From assembly GCA_045649545.1 (NCBI GenBank), contig JAZRQE010000029.1:1-54462 (forward strand): a stretch of 54,462 nucleotides of DNA. The letters run 5' to 3'. The position numbers and the translations under genes were made by a program. The stretch is from UMGS172 sp045649545. Lineage in GTDB: Bacteria; Bacillota; Clostridia; Oscillospirales; Acutalibacteraceae. Shown here in pieces: positions 6,962 to 15,851 of the stretch; the stretch's first letter is position 1, and each line of letters starts with the position of its first letter. The notes under the pieces were generated by a model. That model ran no database searches, was not told the DNA's origin, and was given only the letters and a program-made list of their open reading frames with translations.

Positions 6962-9646
6962 ATGAGACGCAAGAACAAAATTGTCAGCAAACCGTGGTTT
7001 TTTATCGCCGCAGTGCTGATTATTGTGTTTACCGTAGTATCTTTCTTCGGAATTGATAACTATCATGGTGACATTAGAAAATTATATTTCAAGGGTGCTG
7101 ACGATATCCGTTGGGGTATTGATATCAGCGGCGGTGTTGAAGCAATATTCTCACCTGATAAGAAAGCTGACGATATTACCGATTCGGATATGGATTCGGC
7201 TAAACAGATTATAGAAACCCGTATGTTGTATAACAATATTACCGACTATGAGGTTTTCACTGACTATGATAATCATCAGATTATTGTCCGTTTCCCGTGG
7301 CAGTCTGACGATGAGTCGTACGACCCGACCGCAGCTATAAGCGAGTTGGGTGAAACCGCACTTTTGACTTTCTATAAAGGCTCCAGCAATACCGGTAAAG
7401 TTATATTGCAGGGTGCTGCAGATATTGAGAGTGCCGCTTATGCAGGATATGATTCAGAATCTAAATCTTATGTTGTTTCCTTAAAACTCACCGGTTCAGG
7501 TACAAGTAAGTTTGCTACTGCAACAAAAGAAGCAATGTCTGCCGCTAGTTCCGATACCGAAGGTAGAACAATTTCCATATATATGGATGACGTTTGCATC
7601 TCAGCTCCTACCGTTTCTTCAGTTATCAGCAACGGAGAAGCAATCATTTCCGGTATGGCAACGGTTGAAGAAGCAACTGATTTGGCACAGAAAATTAATG
7701 CAGGTTCATTGCCTTTCGCATTAACTGTTGATGATTCCAAACTTCAGGTTATTTCACCGACATTGGGTAAAGAAGCACTTAATGTTATGCTTATTGCAGG
7801 TATTATCGCGTTTATCATTATCTGCATAGTTATGATTTTAATTTACCGTTTGCCCGGTTTTATTGCTTGTATTGCTTTGGCTGGACAGGTTGGCGGTATG
7901 TTTGCCTGTGTTACAGGCTTCTTCCCGGGAACTGACAGTTTTACCTTAACCTTGCCCGGTATAGCAGGTATTATTCTTTCAATCGGTTTCGGTGTGGATG
8001 CTAACGTTATCACCGCTGAGCGTATTAAGGAAGAGTTTAGAAACGGAAAAACAATTGACGGTGCAATTGCCCGCGGATACAGTGATGCTTTTAGTTCGAT
8101 TTTTGACGGTAACGTCACCAGTGTTATCGTAGCACTTGTTTTACTTGCCGCATTCGGTACTCCTGACAGTTTCTTGGGACGTGTATTTAGCTTCTTGTTC
8201 CCGTTCTTAAGTTCTTCTGTAACCGGTAATATTTACTCGTTCGGTTACACACTTATAACCGGTGTTATCTTTAACTTTGTAATGGGCGTATTCTTCTCAA
8301 GAATTATGACCATGGGTGTTTCTCGCTTTAAGTTCTTGCGTAAGCCTTGGCTTTACGGCGGATTTAAAGAGGGTAAAACCGCAAAGCCGTTGTTGTTCTC
8401 TAATTTTGACTTTGTTGCTTTCCTTAAAAAGAGTGTTATTATAGTTGCCGTTGTGTTTATTATCGGTGCAGTTTTGACCGGTATCTTCGGTGTAGGCTTT
8501 GATATAAACTTTGCAGGCGGTAGCCGCTTTACTTATTCTTATGACGGCGATGTTGATGTTGATACCGTTAAGCAGACTATTGTTGATAATCTCGGTATCG
8601 AACCTACTATTACTGAAAGCACCGACTATTCAAGCAATTCAACTAAACTTGTGATTTCGTTTGCCGGTGATGTTACTAAATCGGTTGACCAAACCAAGTT
8701 AGAGGCCTTAATTAAAGAGGCAAATGAGGCTAAAAAGGAAAATACATCTTCTGATGCAACTTCTTCTACAACCTCAAGCACAACCTCAAGCACAACTTCA
8801 AGCACAACTTCAAGCACAACCTCAAGCACAACATCTAGTACAACATCTAGCACAACATCTAGCACTGCATCATCCGATGCTTCTTCAACTACCTCGTCAA
8901 GCTCTTCGGCAACATCATCAACTGCATCCGGCACATCCTCTGCAGCAACTTCTTCTAAGCAAGAGACTGTATTGAGTGAGTCGATGGTTGATATTCAGAC
9001 AGCATTAAGCCATGTTTTGAATAAAAACTTTGCTGATAACAACTTTAAGTCACTTGACGGTAATACCGTTAACCCGACTTTGGCAGGTGCCTTCCTGGGC
9101 AAGAGCTTGTTTGCCGTTATCTTTGCAGGCTTGTTGGTTGTAGTTTATATTGGTATCCGCTTCCGTAAAATCGGCGGTGTTTCAGCAGGTCTTTCGGCAT
9201 TCGTTGCATTGGTACACGACGTTATCATCGCATTCTTTGCCTGCACTATCTGCGGACTTGAAATTGATACTAACTTCTTTGCTGTTGCATTAACCTTATT
9301 CGGTTATTCGCTTAACGCAACAATCGTTATTTTCGACCGTATTCGCGAAAACCGCAAAATGTTGCCTGGACTTACCGTTCGTCAGCAGGTTAACAAGAGT
9401 ATCAGTGAAACCTTTATGCGTTCGCTTATTACTTCGCTTGCAACCTTTATGGCAATCATTTGTGTTGTTATAGTTGCCGAATTCTTCGGTGTAACCGCAC
9501 TTCGCAGCTTTGCAATCCCGATGTCTGTCGGTGTTGTAGCCGGTTGCTTCTCTTCTGTATTTATTGCAGGCCCTGTTTGGGTTAAATGGATGGAATACGC
9601 TGAAAAGCGTGCTCCTAAATCCAAAAAATCTAAAGCCAGAAGATAA
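6962..9646 (+). CDS. secDF: Protein translocase subunit SecDF (fused SecD and SecF)
   Basis: An 894-residue fusion of SecD and SecF, the proton-driven accessory subunits that help pull exported proteins through SecYEG. SecD begins with a membrane helix (13-33) and has the Asp-Ile-Ser-Gly-Gly motif (53-57), an outer domain, and then five helices including Gly-Phe-Gly-Val-Asp-Ala-Asn. SecF begins near residue 480 with its first helix and Asp-Ile-Asn-Phe-Ala-Gly-Gly-Ser. The SecF outer domain has an odd insert: a Ser/Thr-rich low-complexity stretch (about 590-670) that contains eight perfect Thr-Thr-Ser-Ser units, encoded by 12-bp tandem repeats. Such an insert is not part of the conserved domain and would be exposed outside the membrane. 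The ribosome binding site is TGGAGG. Confidence 0.93.
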   Translation: MRRKNKIVSKPWFFIAAVLIIVFTVVSFFGIDNYHGDIRKLYFKGADDIRWGIDISGGVEAIFSPDKKADDITDSDMDSAKQIIETRMLYNNITDYEVFTDYDNHQIIVRFPWQSDDESYDPTAAISELGETALLTFYKGSSNTGKVILQGAADIESAAYAGYDSESKSYVVSLKLTGSGTSKFATATKEAMSAASSDTEGRTISIYMDDVCISAPTVSSVISNGEAIISGMATVEEATDLAQKINAGSLPFALTVDDSKLQVISPTLGKEALNVMLIAGIIAFIIICIVMILIYRLPGFIACIALAGQVGGMFACVTGFFPGTDSFTLTLPGIAGIILSIGFGVDANVITAERIKEEFRNGKTIDGAIARGYSDAFSSIFDGNVTSVIVALVLLAAFGTPDSFLGRVFSFLFPFLSSSVTGNIYSFGYTLITGVIFNFVMGVFFSRIMTMGVSRFKFLRKPWLYGGFKEGKTAKPLLFSNFDFVAFLKKSVIIVAVVFIIGAVLTGIFGVGFDINFAGGSRFTYSYDGDVDVDTVKQTIVDNLGIEPTITESTDYSSNSTKLVISFAGDVTKSVDQTKLEALIKEANEAKKENTSSDATSSTTSSTTSSTTSSTTSSTTSSTTSSTTSSTTSSTASSDASSTTSSSSSATSSTASGTSSAATSSKQETVLSESMVDIQTALSHVLNKNFADNNFKSLDGNTVNPTLAGAFLGKSLFAVIFAGLLVVVYIGIRFRKIGGVSAGLSAFVALVHDVIIAFFACTICGLEIDTNFFAVALTLFGYSLNATIVIFDRIRENRKMLPGLTVRQQVNKSISETFMRSLITSLATFMAIICVVIVAEFFGVTALRSFAIPMSVGVVAGCFSSVFIAGPVWVKWMEYAEKRAPKSKKSKARR
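8768..8863 (+). repeat. Eight tandem 12-bp repeats inside secDF
   Basis: Eight consecutive 12-bp units, five of the ACAACYTCAAGC type then three ACAACATCTAG-type units, each encode Thr-Thr-Ser-Ser. The two unit subtypes cluster, which suggests growth by slippage or unequal exchange. Copy number is probably variable between strains. Confidence 0.9.
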
Positions 9647-9656
9647 TCAAAAATTT

Positions 9657-9695
9657 ACCCGTCTTGCTTCAAATGAGGAAGACGGGTTAGTTTTT
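9657..9695 (+). terminator. Terminator of secDF
   Basis: ACCCGTCTT (9657-9665) pairs with AAGACGGGT (9679-9687), followed by TAG and five T. Confidence 0.8.
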
Positions 9696-9718
9696 AGATT
9701 TTCAATAATGTGTTAAGT

Positions 9719-9752
9719 AAAAAAAGCACTTGTCAAAAGACAAGTGCTTTTT
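9719..9752 (-). terminator. Terminator of serC
   Basis: AAAAAAGCACTTGTC and GACAAGTGCTTTTT form a long stem with a four-base loop. On the minus strand it ends in a run of T just past the serC stop; it could also work as a second terminator for secDF. Confidence 0.82.
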
Positions 9753-9765
9753 GGTTAAATTTAAA

Positions 9766-10854
9766 TTACATATTCTCGGCTTCAAACTTCTTGATAAACT
9801 CAACAAGCTTTTCAACGCCTTCATAAGGCATTGCGTTGTAGATAGAAGCACGCATACCGCCAACTGAACGGTGACCCTTTAAGTTAGACATACCGGCTGC
9901 GGCAGACTCCTTAACGAATTTAGCGTTAAGTTCATCATCTTCAGCACGGAAGGTTGCGTTCATCATTGAACGGCAGATAGGATTGACGGGGTTTTTGAAC
10001 ATTTTGCTATTATCAAGGCAGTCGTAAAGAAGTTTTGCTTTCTTTTCGTTCATAGCCTTCATAGCAGTCAAACCGCCAATTTCCTTAATCCATTCCAAAA
10101 CGAGTTTGCAAACGTAGATAGGCCAGCAGGGAGGAGTGTTGTACATAGACTCGTTATCTGCCATAACCTTGTAACTGCAAACGGTGGGAACCTTTGCATC
10201 GAGTTCTTCGGAAAGTAAATCCTCGCGTACAATAACGATTGTTAAACCAGCTGGAGCAACGTTCTTTTGTGCACCGGCATAGATAAGACCGAACTTGGAA
10301 ACATCAACAGGCTCGGACAAGATGCAGGAACTCATATCAGCTACGAGCGGAACATCACCGGTGTCGGGTATGTAATCCCACTTTGTACCGAAAATAGTGT
10401 TATTAAAGCAGATGTGAACATAGTCAGCATTAGGAGTGAGTTTCAACTCTTCCTGACGGGGAATACGTGTAAAGTTCTCATCCTTTGTAGTAGCTGCAAG
10501 ATTAATCTTGTCGCTATACTTTTGGGCTTCCTTGTAAGCCTTGCCCGAGAACTGACCGGTTACTATGTAATCGGCAACACCGGTTTTAAGCAAGTTCATA
10601 GGTACAGATGCAAACTGTAAAGAAGCACCACCCTGTAAGAATAATACTTTGTAGTTGTCAGGGATGTTCATAACTTCACGGAGAAGAGCCTCGGCTTCTT
10701 TAATGATAACATCATAAACCTTTGAGCGATGGCTCATTTCCATAACGCTCATTCCCGAGCCTTGATAGTTCATGAGTTCGTCTCTTGTCTTTTCAAGTAC
10801 CGAAACAGGTAACATTGACGGACCGGCAGAGAAGTTGTAAATACGGTCGTACAT
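9766..10854 (-). CDS. serC: Phosphoserine aminotransferase
   Basis: SerC converts 3-phosphohydroxypyruvate and glutamate to phosphoserine in serine synthesis. The N-terminal Asn-Phe-Ser-Ala-Gly-Pro motif, the Gly-Gly-Ala-Ser-Leu-Gln-Phe loop and the PLP-lysine segment Gly-Ala-Gln-Lys-Asn identify the family, and the C-terminal Gly-His-Arg-Ser-Val-Gly-Gly-Met-Arg-Ala-Ser is intact. I place the start at ATG 10854 (362 residues) because GAAAGGAAG precedes it; the open frame extends 31 codons further up without a signal. Neighbouring serA and serB are absent. It has its own promoter, a leader hairpin and a terminator. Confidence 0.93.
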   Translation of the reverse strand: MYDRIYNFSAGPSMLPVSVLEKTRDELMNYQGSGMSVMEMSHRSKVYDVIIKEAEALLREVMNIPDNYKVLFLQGGASLQFASVPMNLLKTGVADYIVTGQFSGKAYKEAQKYSDKINLAATTKDENFTRIPRQEELKLTPNADYVHICFNNTIFGTKWDYIPDTGDVPLVADMSSCILSEPVDVSKFGLIYAGAQKNVAPAGLTIVIVREDLLSEELDAKVPTVCSYKVMADNESMYNTPPCWPIYVCKLVLEWIKEIGGLTAMKAMNEKKAKLLYDCLDNSKMFKNPVNPICRSMMNATFRAEDDELNAKFVKESAAAGMSNLKGHRSVGGMRASIYNAMPYEGVEKLVEFIKKFEAENM

Positions 10855-10904
10855 AAAAATCTTCCTTTCAATTAGCGTTGATAACAACTGCTGAAATTTT
10901 GTGT

Positions 10905-10956
10905 AAAAGAGAACAATGTTTGTAATTGTTAAAAAAATCACAAACATTTCTCTTTT
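10905..10956 (-). promoter_or_regulatory. Long hairpin in the serC leader
   Basis: AAAAGAGAACAATGTTTGT (10905-10923) pairs with ACAAACATTTCTCTTTT (10940-10956) with small bulges. It lies between the promoter and the ribosome binding site of serC, so it is transcribed. No run of U follows, so control of translation or RNA stability is more likely than termination. Confidence 0.5.
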
Positions 10957-10967
10957 GCGATAAAATT

Positions 10968-10996
10968 ATTATAATACTTTGTGACATATTTGTCAA
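10968..10996 (-). promoter_or_regulatory. Promoter for serC
   Basis: On the minus strand TTGACA (10996-10991), 17 bases, TATAAT (10973-10968): a perfect consensus. Confidence 0.82.
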
Positions 10997-11128
10997 TCGC
11001 TATTATTAAATTAATTTAAAATATATGGAAAATTAGTAACAATTTTGTATCTTGTAATATTAACAGTTTGGTGGTAAAATTACTATAAGTAAGTATGTGT
11101 ATGTGTGGAAAGAATTTGGAGGGTGAAT

Positions 11129-13300
11129 ATGGATTATTTTAACATTACGGTTATTATCCCTGCACTTAATCCGGACAGTAAACTTTTAAACCTTGTCGGA
11201 GAGCTATACGACAATGGTTTTGATGATATTATTATTGTTAACGACGGTAGCGATAATGAGCATTTTAAGTATTTTCCTGATGAGACCAAATACCCGTTCT
11301 GTAAGGTTTTGCATCACCGCCGAAACAGAGGTAAGGGTGTTGCGTTAAGGAATGCTTTTAAGTTTTTTAACGAACACCGCAAAGGTAGAGCCGGCGTAGT
11401 TACTATCGACTGTGACGGTCAGCATCTTACTAATGATATTATCGCATGCGTCAAGAAGATGCATGAAACAAAAAGTGTTGTTCTCGGCTGCCGTGATTTT
11501 TCAAGTAAAAATGTTCCTTTTCGCAGTAGATTCGGTAATAAATTAACCAGTCTTATTTTCGGACTTTTTTGCGGAATTAAAATTTCCGATACTCAAACAG
11601 GTTTAAGAGCTATTCCTGCCGAATATTTGAACGATTTTATTGATGTTAAGGGCTCGAGGTATGAGTACGAGACGAATATGCTTTTTGAAATGAAAAAAAG
11701 TCATATTCCATATATACAAATACCTATTGATACTGTTTATCTTAATAATAACGAGTCTTCACATTTCAGACCGATAGTTGATTCTTTAAGAATTTATAAA
11801 CTCATTCTTTCGTTTTTGTTTAGTTCACTGTTCAGTATGTTTGTTGAACTGCTGATATTCTATTTTAGTTTAAAATTCCTATTTACCGGTGCATTTGGAA
11901 TTTTATGTGCAACCTTCCTTTCAAGGGCAGTTTCGTCGATTGTAAACTTTTCAATAAACCGCACCAAGGTATTTTCAGGCAAGGTGGGACTCGTACGCTC
12001 GGCAGTAAGATATGTACTGTTGGCGATTCCTTTGGCTTTTGCGTCAATGTTTTTAATAAAAGGTCTCACTTGGCTTTTAAAGGTTTCAGCACCGTCGCTC
12101 ACAACACTGTTGAAGTGTGTTGTTGATACTGTTCTTTTCTTCGTCAGCTTCCGTATTCAGCAAAATTGGGTTTTTGCACCTAAAATTCATAAGAATACCG
12201 ATGAGGACAGAGTGCCTTTAATAGCAAAAAGACCTTTAACTTTTGGAAGAATCGCTTTACGAACTCTTGCTTGTATAGGTACTGCAGTTGTGTATTTAAT
12301 CGTGACTGTTTTTTCATTGCTTGCGATTGTTGCTCATGGACCGAGCAAAACAATGCGTGATACACTGGTGCTTTCGGCTATGCAGGCGAGTGCGACTAAG
12401 TGGGTGCCGTACATATTCTTATCTAAAGAAACTGTTGATCAAATTGTCGACAGTAGTTTTGTTGATTCTAAACTGACTGTTGATTTGGATAGTTATGTTG
12501 ATAAGGATAATTTTTCCAATAGCAGTGAAGATGAGGGATATGTTGACGGGGTTAAATATGTTAGCGAAACACACGATACGTTTAAGGCGTATATTACGTT
12601 AATTAAAGACCCGACAAAAGTTTTTGTTGGCGTTTCGGATGAAACCTTCACTGCACCTAAAGGCAAAACCGTGTTTGAAATTGCAAAGAAATACGATTCT
12701 CTGATTGCTATTAATGGCGGAGAATTTTACGACAAAAACGGTGAGGGATTAGGTGAAATTCCTATCGGTTTGACGTATTCTAACGGAAAATGCGTTTGGG
12801 ATGAAGGCGGTGGTCGTACATTTATCGGAATAGATAACAATAACCGTTTGGTTGTTTTCGAGGGTATGACTAAGTCTAAAGCTGACTCTTTGGGTATTCG
12901 TGACGGTGTTTCGTTTAAATATGGAAATACTCTTATTAAGTCGGATGACGACGGCGTGCATATTTATTATAAAAAGAGTAACACCGGTGTTGCTCAAAGA
13001 ACTGCAATCGGACAAAGGGCAGACGGAACGTTTATTTTACTTGTAACTGATGGACGTTCGGCTGCAAGTATTGGTGCTACTTATAACGATGTTATTGATA
13101 TTATGGTAGCACACGGAGCGGTTACTGCCGGAATGTTAGACGGCGGTTCTTCGACAGTTATGTACTATGAAAATTATTTCGATATATATAATGTCGATAA
13201 GAGCAAACTTGATGAATATCAGTTAAAAGGTCTTGTAAACCGTTATAAGGCGTTTTTCTCGCCCAGAAGAATTCCCACATATTTTTGTGTAAGTAGGTGA
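11129..13300 (+). CDS. Glycosyltransferase 2 / GtrA / phosphodiester glycosidase fusion protein
   Basis: A 723-residue protein with three parts. Residues 5-210 are a family 2 glycosyltransferase like dolichol-phosphate mannose synthase, with Asn-Asp-Gly-Ser (38-41) and Asp94-Cys-Asp96. Residues about 222-350 are a four-helix GtrA-like membrane domain, a family linked to moving lipid-linked sugars across membranes. After another membrane helix (375-403), residues about 485-720 match the NAGPA-type phosphodiester glycosidase domain, with Gln-Arg-Thr-Ala-Ile-Gly (623-628), Asp-Gly-Arg-Ser and Leu-Asp-Gly-Gly-Ser-Ser (670-675). The glycosidase should face outside. I infer attachment of a sugar to a lipid carrier, transfer outward, and hydrolysis or transfer of sugar phosphodiesters. 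Start ATG 11129 has GGAGGG upstream. It heads a five-gene cluster. Confidence 0.85.
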   Translation: MDYFNITVIIPALNPDSKLLNLVGELYDNGFDDIIIVNDGSDNEHFKYFPDETKYPFCKVLHHRRNRGKGVALRNAFKFFNEHRKGRAGVVTIDCDGQHLTNDIIACVKKMHETKSVVLGCRDFSSKNVPFRSRFGNKLTSLIFGLFCGIKISDTQTGLRAIPAEYLNDFIDVKGSRYEYETNMLFEMKKSHIPYIQIPIDTVYLNNNESSHFRPIVDSLRIYKLILSFLFSSLFSMFVELLIFYFSLKFLFTGAFGILCATFLSRAVSSIVNFSINRTKVFSGKVGLVRSAVRYVLLAIPLAFASMFLIKGLTWLLKVSAPSLTTLLKCVVDTVLFFVSFRIQQNWVFAPKIHKNTDEDRVPLIAKRPLTFGRIALRTLACIGTAVVYLIVTVFSLLAIVAHGPSKTMRDTLVLSAMQASATKWVPYIFLSKETVDQIVDSSFVDSKLTVDLDSYVDKDNFSNSSEDEGYVDGVKYVSETHDTFKAYITLIKDPTKVFVGVSDETFTAPKGKTVFEIAKKYDSLIAINGGEFYDKNGEGLGEIPIGLTYSNGKCVWDEGGGRTFIGIDNNNRLVVFEGMTKSKADSLGIRDGVSFKYGNTLIKSDDDGVHIYYKKSNTGVAQRTAIGQRADGTFILLVTDGRSAASIGATYNDVIDIMVAHGAVTAGMLDGGSSTVMYYENYFDIYNVDKSKLDEYQLKGLVNRYKAFFSPRRIPTYFCVSR

Positions 13301-13304
13301 CATT

Positions 13305-14378
13305 ATGAACATTAAAAGAATGTCATTATTTTCTAAAATTTATTTGGCCGTTGTTTCCTTTTTTTTGATTGCTTTGGTGGTTATAGGCGGTGTTTTGTGG
13401 TTTTATTTGAGTGCTTTTGAAGCATCGCGTCCAAATACTACTGCGGAAAAAGTTTTCACTGAAAATTTTAAAACAGGGAATATCGGCGGTTTGGTAAAAC
13501 AATTTTCTTCTGAACAGTTAATGTTTGAAGATGAAGATAGTATTAATCGTGAATTTAAGGAGCAGTATGACTTGACGCTGCTTAATTACTTTGCCGTTGA
13601 ATCTAAAGTTAAAGGTCAAGAGAAATACACTGTCAGTTATAATAATATGAAACTGGCTGACTTTGTATTAATTCAAAATAAAAATATCGGCTTTGGAATG
13701 AAAGACTACATTTTAGAAGATGTCAACTTTTCTTTAAAACAGAGCGATGCAGTAACTGTTTTGGTAAATAAAGGTTATAAACTTAAACTCAACGGAATTA
13801 TTGTTGACTCGTCCTATATAACCGAGACCGACGTTCAGGATGCGTCTTATAAACATATGCCCAAAGGCGTAGACGGTATTTTGTTTGATAAATATGTTGT
13901 GTCCCAGTTTTTGTTCGAACCTGAAATTTCGTTAGTAGGTTTAGACGGTGTTGAGCAAAAAGCGGTGTTTGACGAGGAACTTAAGTGTTATTTGGTTCCT
14001 AAAACTTATGATGAAGTTTTACAGCACGAACATTCTGATTATGTTATAAATGCAATGAAGGAATATGCAAGGTTTCTCTCAAATAAGGGTGATTTTTCAT
14101 ACATTGCACCTTTTCTTGATTCTAAATCAAGGCTTTATACTAATATTAGAGATGTATCAGTAACATGGCTATGGAAACATAAGGAGCATAAGATTTCCGA
14201 AGAAAAGGCTGAAAATTTTTATAAATATACTAATGAAGTGTTCTCGTGTAAAGTATACTTGAAGAACACACTTGTAAATTATTCAAATAAAGAACATATT
14301 GAGATTATTGATGTAACATTATATTTGAGATATGTTGACGGAAAGTATTTAATTTATGATATGGTGAATAATAATTAA
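13305..14378 (+). CDS. Unknown membrane-anchored extracellular protein
   Basis: I do not recognise this 357-residue protein. One N-terminal membrane helix (about 11-34) is followed by about 320 mostly polar residues, so the bulk is predicted outside the cell. The region up to about residue 110 looks like a small alpha/beta fold similar in size to NTF2-like domains, but that is only an impression. There are no cysteine pairs or catalytic motifs that I can name. It begins four bases after the fusion glycosyltransferase and ends one base before the PAP2 gene, so it belongs to the same operon and may assist envelope glycan modification. The ribosome binding site is TAGGTGAC. Confidence 0.75.
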   Translation: MNIKRMSLFSKIYLAVVSFFLIALVVIGGVLWFYLSAFEASRPNTTAEKVFTENFKTGNIGGLVKQFSSEQLMFEDEDSINREFKEQYDLTLLNYFAVESKVKGQEKYTVSYNNMKLADFVLIQNKNIGFGMKDYILEDVNFSLKQSDAVTVLVNKGYKLKLNGIIVDSSYITETDVQDASYKHMPKGVDGILFDKYVVSQFLFEPEISLVGLDGVEQKAVFDEELKCYLVPKTYDEVLQHEHSDYVINAMKEYARFLSNKGDFSYIAPFLDSKSRLYTNIRDVSVTWLWKHKEHKISEEKAENFYKYTNEVFSCKVYLKNTLVNYSNKEHIEIIDVTLYLRYVDGKYLIYDMVNNN

Positions 14379-14379
14379 G

Positions 14380-14928
14380 ATGAACGAATTTGAACTTAAA
14401 GTTTTAGATTTTATTCAGGAACATTTACGTTGCACCGTTTTGGATAAGGTTTTACCGATTATAACCAAATTGGGCGATGCGGGTATATTTTGGATAATTG
14501 TTGCAATTGCTCTACTGTTTTTCAAAAAAACGCGCAAAATTGGTATTATGACAGGCGTTGCACTGTTATTAGGCTTAATTATCGGTAATCTAACCTTAAA
14601 ACCTTTAGTTGCCCGTACAAGACCTTATGATATGCCGGGTGTTGAGATGGATTTGTTGATTGAACGTCTTTCTGACAAATCATTCCCGTCCGGACACACA
14701 TTAGCAAGCTTTGAGGCGGCAACCGTATTGCTTATAAACGATAAACGCTTAGGTATTCCTGCAATAATCTTGGCGTCGGTTATTGCATTTTCACGCCTTT
14801 ATTTATACGTTCATTATCCGACCGATGTTTTGGGTGGAATTGTATTAGGCGTTTTAATTGCTTTTGCTAGTTGCTATATTGTAAATAAATTTGGAAAGTT
14901 ATATTTAAGAAAAAGTTTAGCTAAGTAA
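14380..14928 (+). CDS. PAP2-family membrane phosphatase
   Basis: A 182-residue integral membrane phosphatase with the full three-part acid phosphatase signature: Lys74 to Arg81-Pro82, Pro103-Ser-Gly-His106, and Ser138-Arg139 with His145 and Asp149. About five helices surround it. The family removes phosphate from undecaprenyl pyrophosphate, phosphatidic acid or phosphatidylglycerol phosphate on the outer face. Beside a lipid-carrier glycosyltransferase and a lipid kinase, recycling of the undecaprenyl carrier is the most natural role, but this is inferred. Only one base separates it from the preceding stop codon, which suggests translational coupling. Confidence 0.85.
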   Translation: MNEFELKVLDFIQEHLRCTVLDKVLPIITKLGDAGIFWIIVAIALLFFKKTRKIGIMTGVALLLGLIIGNLTLKPLVARTRPYDMPGVEMDLLIERLSDKSFPSGHTLASFEAATVLLINDKRLGIPAIILASVIAFSRLYLYVHYPTDVLGGIVLGVLIAFASCYIVNKFGKLYLRKSLAK

Positions 14929-14944
14929 GATTTTGGGTGGGAAT

Positions 14945-15832
14945 ATGAAAAAGTTATTACTTATTGTAAACCCTGTGTCAGGCAAAATGAAGGCAAAAAC
15001 AACCTTGCTTGATGTTATTAAAACTCTGCAGACTAACGGTTATGAAGTTACTGTTAAATTAACAGAAAAAAGGGGTCACGCCGTAGAATTTGCAAAAAAT
15101 GCAGAAACCGAGGGCTTTCAGGAAATTGTTTGCTTTGGCGGCGACGGCACATTGAATGAGACCATTAGCGGTCTTATGCAAGTCGAAAGCAAACTGCCAT
15201 TAGGTTATATCCCTGCGGGCAGTACAAACGATTTTGCTTCAAGTATGAAGCTTTCTAGTACACCTAAAATTGCAGCTCAAACGATTGTAAGAGGGGATAC
15301 TAACCTTATTGATGTGGGTAGATTTAATAAAGAAAGATACTTCACGTATGTTGCGTGTTTTGGAGCGTTTACCGCTTCATCATATAGCGTGTCTCAGGAT
15401 ATTAAGAATGTTTTAGGTCATTTTGCGTATGTTTTAGGCAGTATAAAAGAAATTGCCACAATTAAAAGTTATAATTTGACTATTGAGATGGATGATATTA
15501 CCGTTTCAGGGGAGTATATATTTGTATCAGCAACCAATTCAACTTCGGTTGCAGGAATTGTCAAACTCCGCGATGAATTGGTTGATATGGGTGACGGCGT
15601 TTTTGAGGTGGCTTTAGTCAAAAAGCCGAAAAACCTTATTGAACTTAATAAAATCATTGCAGCAATTACATCTTCTAATTTTGATAACGGTCAAATTGAG
15701 TTCTATAAATCTTCTAAAATTAATATTATTTATGATGATAAACTTGATTGGTCGCTAGATGGTGAGCATGCCGAAAGTGACGGAAATATCTTAATTGAGA
15801 ATATCCATCACGGTATCAAATTTATAAGATAA
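14945..15832 (+). CDS. Diacylglycerol kinase family lipid kinase
   Basis: A 295-residue soluble or peripheral kinase of the DagK/YegS family. It has an N-terminal Asn-Pro-Val-Ser-Gly, the nucleotide motif Gly65-Gly-Asp-Gly-Thr69 and the Pro-Ala-Gly-Ser-Thr-Asn-Asp-Phe-Ala block. The C-terminal half is the usual beta domain. The family phosphorylates diacylglycerol or related lipids. Together with the PAP2 phosphatase upstream it could set a lipid phosphorylation cycle. I chose ATG 14945 because GGGTGGG lies just upstream; an in-frame codon at 14933 would add four residues. Confidence 0.85.
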   Translation: MKKLLLIVNPVSGKMKAKTTLLDVIKTLQTNGYEVTVKLTEKRGHAVEFAKNAETEGFQEIVCFGGDGTLNETISGLMQVESKLPLGYIPAGSTNDFASSMKLSSTPKIAAQTIVRGDTNLIDVGRFNKERYFTYVACFGAFTASSYSVSQDIKNVLGHFAYVLGSIKEIATIKSYNLTIEMDDITVSGEYIFVSATNSTSVAGIVKLRDELVDMGDGVFEVALVKKPKNLIELNKIIAAITSSNFDNGQIEFYKSSKINIIYDDKLDWSLDGEHAESDGNILIENIHHGIKFIR

Positions 15833-15851
15833 ACTATATTCGGAGGAGTAA

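Noticed and set aside
8768..8863. Possible CRISPR array
   Set aside because: Units are 12 bp without spacers and lie inside a coding frame.
8626..8975. Val/Glu-rich and Gln/Leu-rich open frames over the secDF repeats
   Set aside because: They are shadows of the 12-bp tandem repeats; the SecDF frame continues through with conserved domains on both sides.
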